The translations under genes and the position numbers were made by a program. A DNA stretch of 64,000 nt from Flavobacterium sp. (GTDB lineage: Bacteria; Bacteroidota; Bacteroidia; Flavobacteriales; Flavobacteriaceae), in the NCBI RefSeq assembly GCF_004211145.1, contig NZ_SEBS01000013.1, positions 1 to 64,000 of the forward strand. Reading direction: 5' to 3'. Positions 35,365 to 43,631 of the stretch are shown piece by piece; position 1 is the first letter of the stretch; every line of letters begins with the position of its first letter. The notes under the pieces are model-generated. The model did no database searches. It was not told the origin of the DNA and saw only the letters and a list, made by a program, of their open reading frames with translations.

Positions 35365-35961
35365 ATGAAGAAACTGTTTACACTTGTTGTCTGTCTTTGC
35401 GCTGCCGTAGCTTTTGCGCAACCTAGTTTCGCTCCGGGGATACGTGGCGGTGTGAACTTTTCAAAGATTTCGGATACCGACCTGGGTTTCAAGCCAGACT
35501 TTTACGCCTCTGTTTTTACGGGAGTGAAATTTACGCAATATTACACGTTGCAGCCGGAATTCGGATATTCCAGACAAGGAGCGAAAGGCGATTTTGAGTA
35601 CGATAACGGGTCGTCGATTCAAACTGAGGACATCGATATTTCGCTTCAGTACTTTTCAATCGGCATCATCAACAAAATTACGTTTGTGGATCGCGTTTCG
35701 ATTTTGGTCGGACCGACGGTTGATTTTCTGGTTGACAACAGCGATAATGTCAATATCAAGAACGACACCGACGTGGGCTTGACGCTAGGCGTAGGTTGCC
35801 GATTGGTCGACCAGTTGGGAATTGAATTCCGTGTCAAAAAAGGCTTTGTCAGTACATTGGACGATGATGTTTTTACCGATTCCGCAGGTTTTTTCGAAGT
35901 CGACCAAACCTCAAACCTCGTATTGCAATTGGGTTTGACTTACACCTTCAATATCAAGTAA
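35365..35961 (+). CDS. small outer-membrane beta-barrel protein 2
   Basis: A 198-residue paralogue of the previous gene (APGIRGGVNFSKISDTD, YTLQPEFGYSRQGAKG, VSILVGPTVDFLV, LQLGLTYTFNIK). Signal peptide ends at AFA. It starts one base after the stop of its paralogue, so tandem duplication is clear. The function is unknown beyond outer-membrane barrel. Confidence 0.82.
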   Translation: MKKLFTLVVCLCAAVAFAQPSFAPGIRGGVNFSKISDTDLGFKPDFYASVFTGVKFTQYYTLQPEFGYSRQGAKGDFEYDNGSSIQTEDIDISLQYFSIGIINKITFVDRVSILVGPTVDFLVDNSDNVNIKNDTDVGLTLGVGCRLVDQLGIEFRVKKGFVSTLDDDVFTDSAGFFEVDQTSNLVLQLGLTYTFNIK

Positions 35962-35962
35962 T

Positions 35963-36334
35963 ATGTTACTAACCGACTTTTACAGCGTCGTTTCGAACGA
36001 GGAAACGTCAACGGGAAACCATCTCGTAATGATCCGCGTGAATCCAAATCACGAAGTTTTCAAAGGCCATTTTCCCGGAAATCCCGTGATGCCCGGCGTT
36101 TGCATGATGCAGATCATAAAGGAACTTACCGAGGAAATAAACGGCTCGTCTCTGTTCATGCAGAGCTTGTCCAACGTGAAGTTCATGGCACTCATAAATC
36201 CTGAGCAAACGCCTGAATTGCGCCTCGAGTTAAATATATCACAAACCGAAGATTCCCTTGTGAAAGTCAAGAATACGACGTATTTTAATGATACGGTGGC
36301 ACTTAAGCTCGCCAGTACGTATAAAAAAGTCTAA
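35963..36334 (+). CDS. FabZ-like hotdog protein 3 (non-canonical)
   Basis: A 123-residue hotdog protein. FKGHFPGNPVMPGVCMMQIIKEL carries the FabZ GHFPGNPxMPG loop, but the Glu of the FabZ helix is Gln and the PHRYPFLLVD segment is missing. So it is unlikely to be a normal dehydratase. It could be an ACP-binding or double-bond-related partner of the dehydratases at 23082 and 23516. It begins one base after the barrel gene. Confidence 0.78.
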   Translation: MLLTDFYSVVSNEETSTGNHLVMIRVNPNHEVFKGHFPGNPVMPGVCMMQIIKELTEEINGSSLFMQSLSNVKFMALINPEQTPELRLELNISQTEDSLVKVKNTTYFNDTVALKLASTYKKV

Positions 36335-36335
36335 G

Positions 36336-36818
36336 ATGAAAGTGCTTGCTTCGATCATAATTTTGTTCCTGTTGGTTGCGACCGACATTTCCGAAATCCG
36401 AAAATTATATCCCGACGCCGCAAAAACCGAGGAAAGCGCGAAAGCATTCCACGCGAAAATGGCAACCGTCGCCGATTCCGAAACCAACAAAGCGCTCGTC
36501 GCTTACAAAGGTGCGGCTGAAACCATGTTGTCGAAATACGGCAATACGATCGGAAAGAAGACGAAACACATGAAAGCGGGCGCGAACCTGATCGATGCAG
36601 CCGTTGCCGCCGACAAAGACAACATCGAAATCCGTATGATCCGATTGAGCGTGCAGGAAAGCGTGCCCAAAATCGTCGGCTACAAGAAAAACATGAAAGA
36701 AGACAAGGCTTTCATCGTCGCGAATTACGCCAAAAGCGGCGCACTTAAAGATTACATCAAAAATTTCATATTGCGTTCGAAAAGCTTTACCGACGCTGAA
36801 AAAGCGACCTATAAATAA
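36336..36818 (+). CDS. small exported protein, function unknown
   Basis: A 160-residue protein with one N-terminal hydrophobic segment (MKVLASIIILFLLVATDISE), an uncleaved anchor or signal. The rest is alpha-helical and charged (KTEESAKAFHAKMATVADSETNKALVAYKGAAETMLSKYG). ATG 36336 was chosen over a longer frame starting inside the previous gene. It begins one base after the hotdog gene and ends 14 bases before the glycosyltransferase. No domain recognised. Confidence 0.75.
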   Translation: MKVLASIIILFLLVATDISEIRKLYPDAAKTEESAKAFHAKMATVADSETNKALVAYKGAAETMLSKYGNTIGKKTKHMKAGANLIDAAVAADKDNIEIRMIRLSVQESVPKIVGYKKNMKEDKAFIVANYAKSGALKDYIKNFILRSKSFTDAEKATYK

Positions 36819-36832
36819 TCGGTATTCCCCAA

Positions 36833-37999
36833 ATGGACGACGTGAAAGCAACTCTTGAACGCCTCAACGTATGTGTGATCATTCCCACGTACAACAACGC
36901 GAAAACGCTCAAACGGGTCGTCGATTCGGTAGTTACTTACACAAACGATGTTATTGTCGTGAACGACGGCGCAACCGACGCGACGTCTGAAATCCTCTCG
37001 AATTATCCGCAGCTTACCCATGTCAAACATCCGCACAACATCGGCAAAGGAATGGCGTTGCGAAACGGTTTTGCCAAAGCGCGTGAACTTGGTTTCGAAT
37101 ATGCGATCACGATAGATTCCGACGGGCAACATTTCGCCTCAGACATTCCGGTTTTCCTAAACGAAATCGAAGCCCACGGCCAAGCATTGCTCATCGGCGG
37201 CCGAAACATGACGCAGGAAGGCGTTCCAAAAAAGAGCAGTTTCGGGAATAATTTTTCGAATTTCTGGTTTTGGTTCGAGACTGGAATCAGGTTGCAAGAC
37301 ACGCAGTCGGGTTATCGTATGTATCCGTTGAACCGAATTCCTTCGACGTACTTCACGAAGAAATTCGAGTTTGAAATTGAAGTGATCGTGCGTTCGGCGT
37401 GGCGTTTCGTTCCCGTCAAAAACGTTCCGATACAGGTTTTGTACGACCCGAACGAACGCGTTTCCCATTTTCGTCCATTCAAGGATTTCACGAGAATCTC
37501 GATCTTGAACACCGTTTTGGTCACGATTTGTTTGCTGTGGATTTTCCCGCGCAACATTTTCCTCAAACTAAAAAAAAAAGGCGTTAAGCGGTTCTTTCTC
37601 GAAAACGTGATCCACAGTGAGGATTCGCCCAGAAAAAAAGCATTGTCGATCGCGCTCGGCGTATTCATCGGAATCAGCCCATTTTGGGGATTTCAGACGG
37701 TTTTGTCGTTGTTTCTTCCGACGCTTTTCAAGTTGAACAAAGCCATTACGTTCGCGTTTTCAAACGTGAGCATTCCGCCCATGATTCCATTCGTGGTCGC
37801 GGGTTCGCTTTGGGTCGGCAGCCTGTTTTATGACACGGGCGCGCCTTTGTTCCCTGAATTGCCGATCACGTTTCAAAAGCTCAGCGCGCACTTTGGGCAA
37901 TATATCATAGGAAGTCTTACTTTAGCGGCTGTTACGGCGGTCGTGAGCGGTTTTGTCGCTTATGGTTTGCTCAGCGCAATCAAAAAAGAGTCGGTTTAA
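36833..37999 (+). CDS. GT2 glycosyltransferase fused to DUF2062 membrane domain
   Basis: A 388-residue protein. The N-terminal GT-A domain has CVIIPTYNNAKTLKRVV, VNDGATDAT and the DSDGQH acid motif (about 10-240). After a linker the C-terminal DUF2062 domain follows (KKALSIALGVFIGISPFWGFQT and two to three membrane segments to about 385). It should move a sugar or sugar-like group onto a lipid at the inner membrane. In aryl polyene loci a similar GT2/DUF2062 protein is part of pigment lipid anchoring (family knowledge). The MMPL gene overlaps its stop by one base. Confidence 0.85.
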   Translation: MDDVKATLERLNVCVIIPTYNNAKTLKRVVDSVVTYTNDVIVVNDGATDATSEILSNYPQLTHVKHPHNIGKGMALRNGFAKARELGFEYAITIDSDGQHFASDIPVFLNEIEAHGQALLIGGRNMTQEGVPKKSSFGNNFSNFWFWFETGIRLQDTQSGYRMYPLNRIPSTYFTKKFEFEIEVIVRSAWRFVPVKNVPIQVLYDPNERVSHFRPFKDFTRISILNTVLVTICLLWIFPRNIFLKLKKKGVKRFFLENVIHSEDSPRKKALSIALGVFIGISPFWGFQTVLSLFLPTLFKLNKAITFAFSNVSIPPMIPFVVAGSLWVGSLFYDTGAPLFPELPITFQKLSAHFGQYIIGSLTLAAVTAVVSGFVAYGLLSAIKKESV

Positions 38000-40900
38000 T
38001 GCATACATTTTTCTTTGGCATCCATCAGTTCGTGAGTCGGAACAAGGTCGTTTCGATCGGGATTGGATTGGCGATTTTGTGCGTGTTCGGATTCTTCGCA
38101 TCGAGGCTGAAATTCGAGGAAGACGTAACGAAACTGCTGCCGGCCAACGATAAGCTCGACGTCACCGCCAAAGTGCTGAAGCAAATGAATTTTGCCGACA
38201 AGATCACGGTGATTTTCGAAGCCAAAAAAGACGGAACTCCTGAGGATTTACAAGAACAGGCCACGGTTTTCATCGACAGTCTCGAAAAAAGCTGCAAGCC
38301 ATTTTATAAAGAAATCCAAGGCAAGATCGCCGAGGAAAATATCGATGAAACGATCGGTTTCGTGTTCGATAATCTACCATTGTTCCTGACCGAATCAGAT
38401 TACGCCGAGATCGACAAGAAACTTTCATCTGATAGCATAAAATCAACCGTAGAAGCAAATTATCGCTCGATTTTGTCGCCTTCTGGAATGGTCACGCGTG
38501 AGTTCATCCAGCGCGATCCGCTCGGCATTTCGTTCATCGGGCTTAAAAAATTGCAACAACTCAGTCTCGGCGACGATTTCACGCTCGAGAATGGCTTCGT
38601 GATGACGAAAGACCGCAAGATGCTCTTGTTGTTCATCGCGCCGAAACAGTCGTCATCCGAAAATGAAAAGAACACGATTTTCTCGCAAAAACTATATTCG
38701 ATAAAGGACAGCCTGAACGCCAAATCGAAAAGCGTAAACGTAAGTTATTTCGGTTCACCGCTGATTGCCGTTGCCAACGCGACGCAGATCAAAGGCGACG
38801 TCATGCTCACGACGATCCTTGCGATGAGTGCGCTCATGATCATCCTGATGCTGTATTACCGCAAGATCGCAATCCCGATCATCGTGTTCATCCCGACGAT
38901 TTTCGGTGCCGGTTTCGCGCTCGCATTGCTGTATTTCGTCAAGGAAACCATTTCGGCGATTTCGCTTGGCATCGGCGCGATTTTGATTGGGATCACGATC
39001 GATTATTCGCTGCACATCCTCACGCATTACAAACACAACCAAGACATAAAACACGTCTATAAAATCATCACGAAGCCGCTGTTCATGAGCAGTTCGACGA
39101 CGGCTTTGGCGTTTCTGTGTTTGCTTTTCGTGAAAAGTGAGGCGTTGCGGGATCTGGGAATTTTCGCGGCCGCGATCGTCATGGGATCGGCGTTTTTCTC
39201 GCTGATCATCATTCCGCATCTATACAAACCCAAAACGGGAAGCTTCGAGCACAAAGACAACTTCATCGATAAAATGGCGGGTTTCTCGTTCGACAACAAC
39301 AAATGGCTCATCGGTGCTTGCCTGGTTCTCGTCGTCGTTTGTTTTTTCACGGCTGGAAAAGTCGAATTCAACAGCAATTTGTCTGATTTGAATTATGTTC
39401 CGACCGACATTCAGGCCGCCGAAAAACAGCTCGAACGCAACAGCAGCTTGACGTCAAAGACGATTTACGTTGCATCGTACGGAAATACGCTCGACGAGGC
39501 GCTTTCGAACAATCGCACGCTATTTTCAAGTCTGGAATCCGACAAGAAAAACGGCAAAATCCTAAATTTTTCTTCGGTTGGTGGATTGGTTTTGCCTCAA
39601 GCCGAACAACGCGCGAAAATCGAACGCTGGAATGCATTCTGGTCGGCCGATAAGAAAGCCAAACTCCGGAATTCATTAATTTCCGAAGGCACGAAAATCG
39701 GATTCAAACCCAACACGTACGAACCATTTTACGAAGAACTGAACAAAGATTTCAAACCCGTTTCGGTGCCCGAATTCGAGAAAATACAAGCGTTGCAACT
39801 CAGGGAATTCGTGTCGGGCAAAAACGGTTTTTATACGGTTTCGACGCTCGTCAAGGTTTCGAATGCGCAACGAGATGCGTTCGTGAAGCGGGCGTCGGTA
39901 CAAAAAAATGTCGTCGCGATCGATCGCCAGCAAATGAACGAAACGTTCCTGACGCAACTGCGCGATGATTTCAATTCGCTCGTGAATTACTCGTTGATCG
40001 CCGTGATCGCGATTCTTTTTATCTTCTTCCGACGCATCGAATTGGTGCTGATCGCAACGATCCCAATCGTATTGACCGGCGTCGTGACGGCTGGAATCAT
40101 GGGAATTTTCGGAATCGAACTCAATATTTTCAGTACGATCGTCTGCACGTTGATTTTTGGGCATGGCGTCGATTTCAGTATTTTCATGACCTCGGCGTTG
40201 CAGAAAGAATACACCGACGGACGCAACGAGCGCAAAGTTTATAGGACGTCGATCATCCTCGCGGCGATTACAACCATTTTGGGCGTCGGCGCTTTGATTT
40301 TCGCCGGACATCCATCGTTGAAATCAATATCTTCGGCGGCTTTGATCGGTGTTTTCGCGGCGATCTGTATGATTTTTATTTTGTATCCGATCATCTTCAG
40401 AATTTTCTTTTTCGCGCGCATCAAGAAAGGTTTCGCGCCTTTGCGATTGCGCCGCACGCTGCATTCGTTCGTGTCGCTTGCCTATTATGGAATCGCCGGT
40501 TTTTTGGTTTCGATCCTGGGTTACGTGCTTCTGAAAATAAATCCCGCGTCCCAACACAAGAAGCTGCGCGTGTTCCATTGGATCATGTCGAAATACATGG
40601 ATTCGGTATTTTATACGTATCCCGCGGTTTCCCGAAAAGTCATAAATCCGAATAACGAAGACTTCATAAAACCTGCGATCATCGTTGCCAATCACACGTC
40701 TTTCCTCGATGTGATGGCGATGGGCGGCATGAATCCGCGCATTATTTTTCTGGTCAGCGACCACGTATACAACAATCCGATTATCGGGGCCGGCGTCAGG
40801 ATGGCTGGCTTTTATCCGGCGTCTCACGGGCTTGAAGGTGGCGTCGAACATCTGCGCGAGAAGATCAAACTCGGTTTTTCGATCATGATTTTTCCTGAAG

Positions 40901-41667
40901 GCACGCGAAGTGAAGACAACCTGATGAAGCGTTTCCACAAAGGCGCATTTTATTTGGCCGAGGAATTCAAGCTCGATATCTTGCCGGTTCTGATCCATGG
41001 ATTTTCAGAGGTCGTACCCAAAAACGACTTCATCCTGAACGGAAACAAGACCACGATCGAAATCCTGGCGCGCATCACGCCTGAAAATCAAGAATTCGGG
41101 AAAGATTACGCCGAGCGAACCAAGAAAATAAACGCCTACATGCGACTGAAATTCCAGCAACTGCGCGAGAGAACTGAAGGCGCGCGTTACTGGAGAAAAT
41201 ACGTTTTGGGCAGTTTCGACTTCAAGGAATATGAAATCGAAAAGGCGGTGAAAAAAGACATCGACGCGAATCTCGAATTGTATCATCGATTGGACAAACA
41301 CATTCCCGCGAAGGCGAAAATGCTGCATGTGGCCGACGATTTCGGGCAATTGGATGTGCTGCTTTCGTTCCAGCAGGCGACGCGGAAAATCGAATCGTAC
41401 ATTGCCGATGAGGAGAACCGACGTATCGCGAATACGAATTTCGTACTCAAGAAACGCGACATCACCTACATCGACAATCCTGAGAAACGATACGAATTGA
41501 CATTGATTTCGGCCAAGGAAGTCGACGTCGAAGCGATTTCTAAGCTGTCAGACACGATTATTCTACTCGATAACGATATTTTTGCAGAAGCGTTTGCGCG
41601 TTTCGGATTCAAGATCGCGCAACACGAAGACAAAATCAAAGTGCTGAAACGTGAAGGAGAAATATGA
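37999..41667 (+). CDS. MMPL/RND-type exporter fused to PlsC acyltransferase and methyltransferase-like tail
   Basis: A 1222-residue fusion. Residues about 1-810 are an MMPL/RND-type transporter with two sets of membrane segments around GITIDYSLHILTHYKH and GHGVDFSIFMTSALQ. Residues about 880-1080 are a lysophospholipid acyltransferase with H899-x4-D904 (ANHTSFLDVM) and FPEGTRS. The last 140 residues (AKMLHVADDFGQLDVLLSFQQ ... NTNFVLKKRDITYID) resemble a class I methyltransferase with a degraded glycine motif. In aryl polyene clusters the first two parts are often separate genes. It overlaps the next gene by 17 bases. Confidence 0.88.
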   Translation: MHTFFFGIHQFVSRNKVVSIGIGLAILCVFGFFASRLKFEEDVTKLLPANDKLDVTAKVLKQMNFADKITVIFEAKKDGTPEDLQEQATVFIDSLEKSCKPFYKEIQGKIAEENIDETIGFVFDNLPLFLTESDYAEIDKKLSSDSIKSTVEANYRSILSPSGMVTREFIQRDPLGISFIGLKKLQQLSLGDDFTLENGFVMTKDRKMLLLFIAPKQSSSENEKNTIFSQKLYSIKDSLNAKSKSVNVSYFGSPLIAVANATQIKGDVMLTTILAMSALMIILMLYYRKIAIPIIVFIPTIFGAGFALALLYFVKETISAISLGIGAILIGITIDYSLHILTHYKHNQDIKHVYKIITKPLFMSSSTTALAFLCLLFVKSEALRDLGIFAAAIVMGSAFFSLIIIPHLYKPKTGSFEHKDNFIDKMAGFSFDNNKWLIGACLVLVVVCFFTAGKVEFNSNLSDLNYVPTDIQAAEKQLERNSSLTSKTIYVASYGNTLDEALSNNRTLFSSLESDKKNGKILNFSSVGGLVLPQAEQRAKIERWNAFWSADKKAKLRNSLISEGTKIGFKPNTYEPFYEELNKDFKPVSVPEFEKIQALQLREFVSGKNGFYTVSTLVKVSNAQRDAFVKRASVQKNVVAIDRQQMNETFLTQLRDDFNSLVNYSLIAVIAILFIFFRRIELVLIATIPIVLTGVVTAGIMGIFGIELNIFSTIVCTLIFGHGVDFSIFMTSALQKEYTDGRNERKVYRTSIILAAITTILGVGALIFAGHPSLKSISSAALIGVFAAICMIFILYPIIFRIFFFARIKKGFAPLRLRRTLHSFVSLAYYGIAGFLVSILGYVLLKINPASQHKKLRVFHWIMSKYMDSVFYTYPAVSRKVINPNNEDFIKPAIIVANHTSFLDVMAMGGMNPRIIFLVSDHVYNNPIIGAGVRMAGFYPASHGLEGGVEHLREKIKLGFSIMIFPEGTRSEDNLMKRFHKGAFYLAEEFKLDILPVLIHGFSEVVPKNDFILNGNKTTIEILARITPENQEFGKDYAERTKKINAYMRLKFQQLRERTEGARYWRKYVLGSFDFKEYEIEKAVKKDIDANLELYHRLDKHIPAKAKMLHVADDFGQLDVLLSFQQATRKIESYIADEENRRIANTNFVLKKRDITYIDNPEKRYELTLISAKEVDVEAISKLSDTIILLDNDIFAEAFARFGFKIAQHEDKIKVLKREGEI

Positions 41668-43165
41668 CGTAGTGATTATCGGCAGCGGCCTCGGCGGACT
41701 GGTCTCGGGCGTCATCCTCGCAAAGGAAGGCTTCAGCGTGTGCGTGCTTGAGAAGAACAACCAGTTCGGCGGGAATTTGCAGACGTTCGTGCGCGATAAA
41801 ACGATTTTCGATACGGGAATCCATTATATCGGCGGGCTTGGCGAGGGCGAAAACCTGCACCGATATTTCGATTACATCGGGATAATGGATGGTTTGAACA
41901 TCAAGAAAATGGACGAGGACGGTTTCGATGTCATCTCGTTCGAGGACGACGCGAGCGAATATCCGCACGCCCAAGGTTACTCGAATTTCGTCGAAAAACT
42001 ATCCGAATTCTTTCCCGAGGAAAAATCCCAAATCGAAGAATATTGCCGCATGGTGCGCGACACCTGCGATTCGTTCCCGCTTTACAACTTGCAGAGCGAC
42101 GGCAAATACGACCAGGAAGTTCTTGGATTGAACGCGAAAAAAACAATCGACGACGTAACTGAAAATGAGCGTTTGCGTGCTGTTTTGGCGGGCTCGAATT
42201 TCCTTTACGCGGGTTTGCCCGACAAGTCGCCGTTCTACCTGCACGCATTGTCGGTGAATTCGTATATCCAAAGTTCTTGGCGCTGCATCCACGGCGGAAG
42301 CCAGATCACGAAATTGCTCATCAAGCAACTCAAGGCGTACGGAGGCGAAACATATAAATACAAGGAAGCGAAAAAGATAAATTCCGAGGGCGATCGCGTG
42401 ACTTCGGTCGTGATGAAAGACGGTTCGGAGGTTTTTGCCGACATCATCATCTCGAACATCGAACTTAAGACGACGCTTGATATGGTAGGCGAAAGCAAGT
42501 TCCGAAAGGCGTTTTTCGAACGTATAAAAAGCCTCGAAGGTTCGTTGTCGGCGTTCAGCTTGTACATCGTTTTCAAGCCCGAAAGTTTCCCATACATCAA
42601 CCACAATTATTATCATTTCAAGGACAGCACGGGCGTTTGGGACGTCCATGATTACGACGAGGAATCGTGGCCCAAAGGTTATATGGCATCGATGAACGCC
42701 AACAGCCAGCACGACAAATGGGCCGACGGCATGACGTTCATCACCTACATGAAATACGACGACGTGAAAGCCTGGGAAGACACGCACAACACGACCGCCG
42801 AGAAAGCGGAACGGGGCGAATCCTATGACGAATTCAAGCAGCGGAAAGTCGAGAAATTTTTGGTCGAAATCGAGAAGAAATTTCCCGGAATACGCGATTG
42901 CATCAAATCGGTTCACACGTCTTCGCCATTGTCGTACCGCGATTATATTGGCGGTTACGAGGGAAATATGTACGGCTATGTGCGCGATTCCCAGAATCCG
43001 ATGAAAACATTTATTGCCGCGAAAACCAAACTCGAAAATTTGTATTTGACCGGACAAAGCGTGAGTGTTCACGGCGTTTTGGGCGTAACGATCGGAGCGG
43101 TCGTGACGTGTTCGGAGATTTTGGGGAAGGAATATTTGGTGGATAAGATCGTGCGTAATGTTTGA
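41651..43165 (+). CDS. CrtI/phytoene desaturase-like FAD oxidoreductase 2
   Basis: A 504-residue flavoprotein with VVIIGSGLGGLVSGVILAKEGFSVCVLEKN, FGGNLQTF and the C-terminal GQSVSVHGVLGVTIGAVVTC contact. It is related to, but distinct from, 19323-20978, so the locus holds two such enzymes. The substrate is unknown. It starts inside the MMPL gene and is followed by the repeat-rich gap before the C45-type lipoprotein. Confidence 0.85.
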   Translation: MKEKYDVVIIGSGLGGLVSGVILAKEGFSVCVLEKNNQFGGNLQTFVRDKTIFDTGIHYIGGLGEGENLHRYFDYIGIMDGLNIKKMDEDGFDVISFEDDASEYPHAQGYSNFVEKLSEFFPEEKSQIEEYCRMVRDTCDSFPLYNLQSDGKYDQEVLGLNAKKTIDDVTENERLRAVLAGSNFLYAGLPDKSPFYLHALSVNSYIQSSWRCIHGGSQITKLLIKQLKAYGGETYKYKEAKKINSEGDRVTSVVMKDGSEVFADIIISNIELKTTLDMVGESKFRKAFFERIKSLEGSLSAFSLYIVFKPESFPYINHNYYHFKDSTGVWDVHDYDEESWPKGYMASMNANSQHDKWADGMTFITYMKYDDVKAWEDTHNTTAEKAERGESYDEFKQRKVEKFLVEIEKKFPGIRDCIKSVHTSSPLSYRDYIGGYEGNMYGYVRDSQNPMKTFIAAKTKLENLYLTGQSVSVHGVLGVTIGAVVTCSEILGKEYLVDKIVRNV

Positions 43166-43168
43166 TAT

Positions 43169-43600
43169 GATCGAAAGTCGGAGGAAAATAGTCGAAAGTC
43201 GAAAGTCGAAAGTCGTAAAGTCGGGCGAGTTTTCTCTTGCGTGGGCGAGTTGGTTTTTTAGACGAATGACGAATGACGAAAGACGAAGGACTTGCGAATC
43301 GTCTCTTGCGAAGGCGAGTTGGTTTTTTGGACGAATGACGAAAGACGAACGACAAAGGACTGGCGAATCGATTATTGCAACGTCCAATCGTTTTGATTTC
43401 CGTGAACGCTTAACTTCCTTAACTATCTTAATTGTTCAAAAAAATGGAGTCGAAAGTCGGAAGAAAATAGTCGAAAGTCGAAAGTCGAAAGTCGTAAAGT
43501 CGGGCGAGTTTTCTCTTGCGAGGGCGAGTCGGTTTTTTAGACGAATGACGAATGACGAAAGACGAAGGACTTTGGAATCGTTCCCAAACTTGCGAAGCAA
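43169..43600. repeat. tandem and dispersed repeats between two flexirubin genes
   Basis: Two nearly identical blocks of about 130 bases (43169-43301 and 43449-43581) each begin with three to four GTCGAAA heptamers and run through TAAAGTCGGGCGAGTTTTC and GACGAATGACGAATGACGAA words. A third partial block lies at about 43300-43375. The stretch is open in one frame and would add about 150 residues to the next gene, but the repeats and Arg/Ser-rich translation show it is non-coding. It is followed by the 21-base word of the 11999 element. Confidence 0.85.
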
Positions 43601-43610
43601 ATCCTTAATG

Positions 43611-43631
43611 AACTTAATGCCCTTAATGGTT
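43611..43631. repeat. copy of the 11999-12066 repeat arm at a start codon
   Basis: AACTTAATGCCCTTAATGGT plus T is identical to 12045-12065. The ATG at 43626, the likely start of the lipoprotein, lies inside this word. Confidence 0.85.

Noticed and set aside
41999..43387. 462-codon open frame on the - strand
   Set aside because: Antisense shadow of the FAD oxidoreductase, with no recognised domain and biased Arg/His content.
43158..43607. N-terminal extension of the C45-type lipoprotein to 711 residues
   Set aside because: It is made of nucleotide repeats, is Arg/Ser-rich, and would bury the lipoprotein signal; ATG 43626 gives a clean lipobox.
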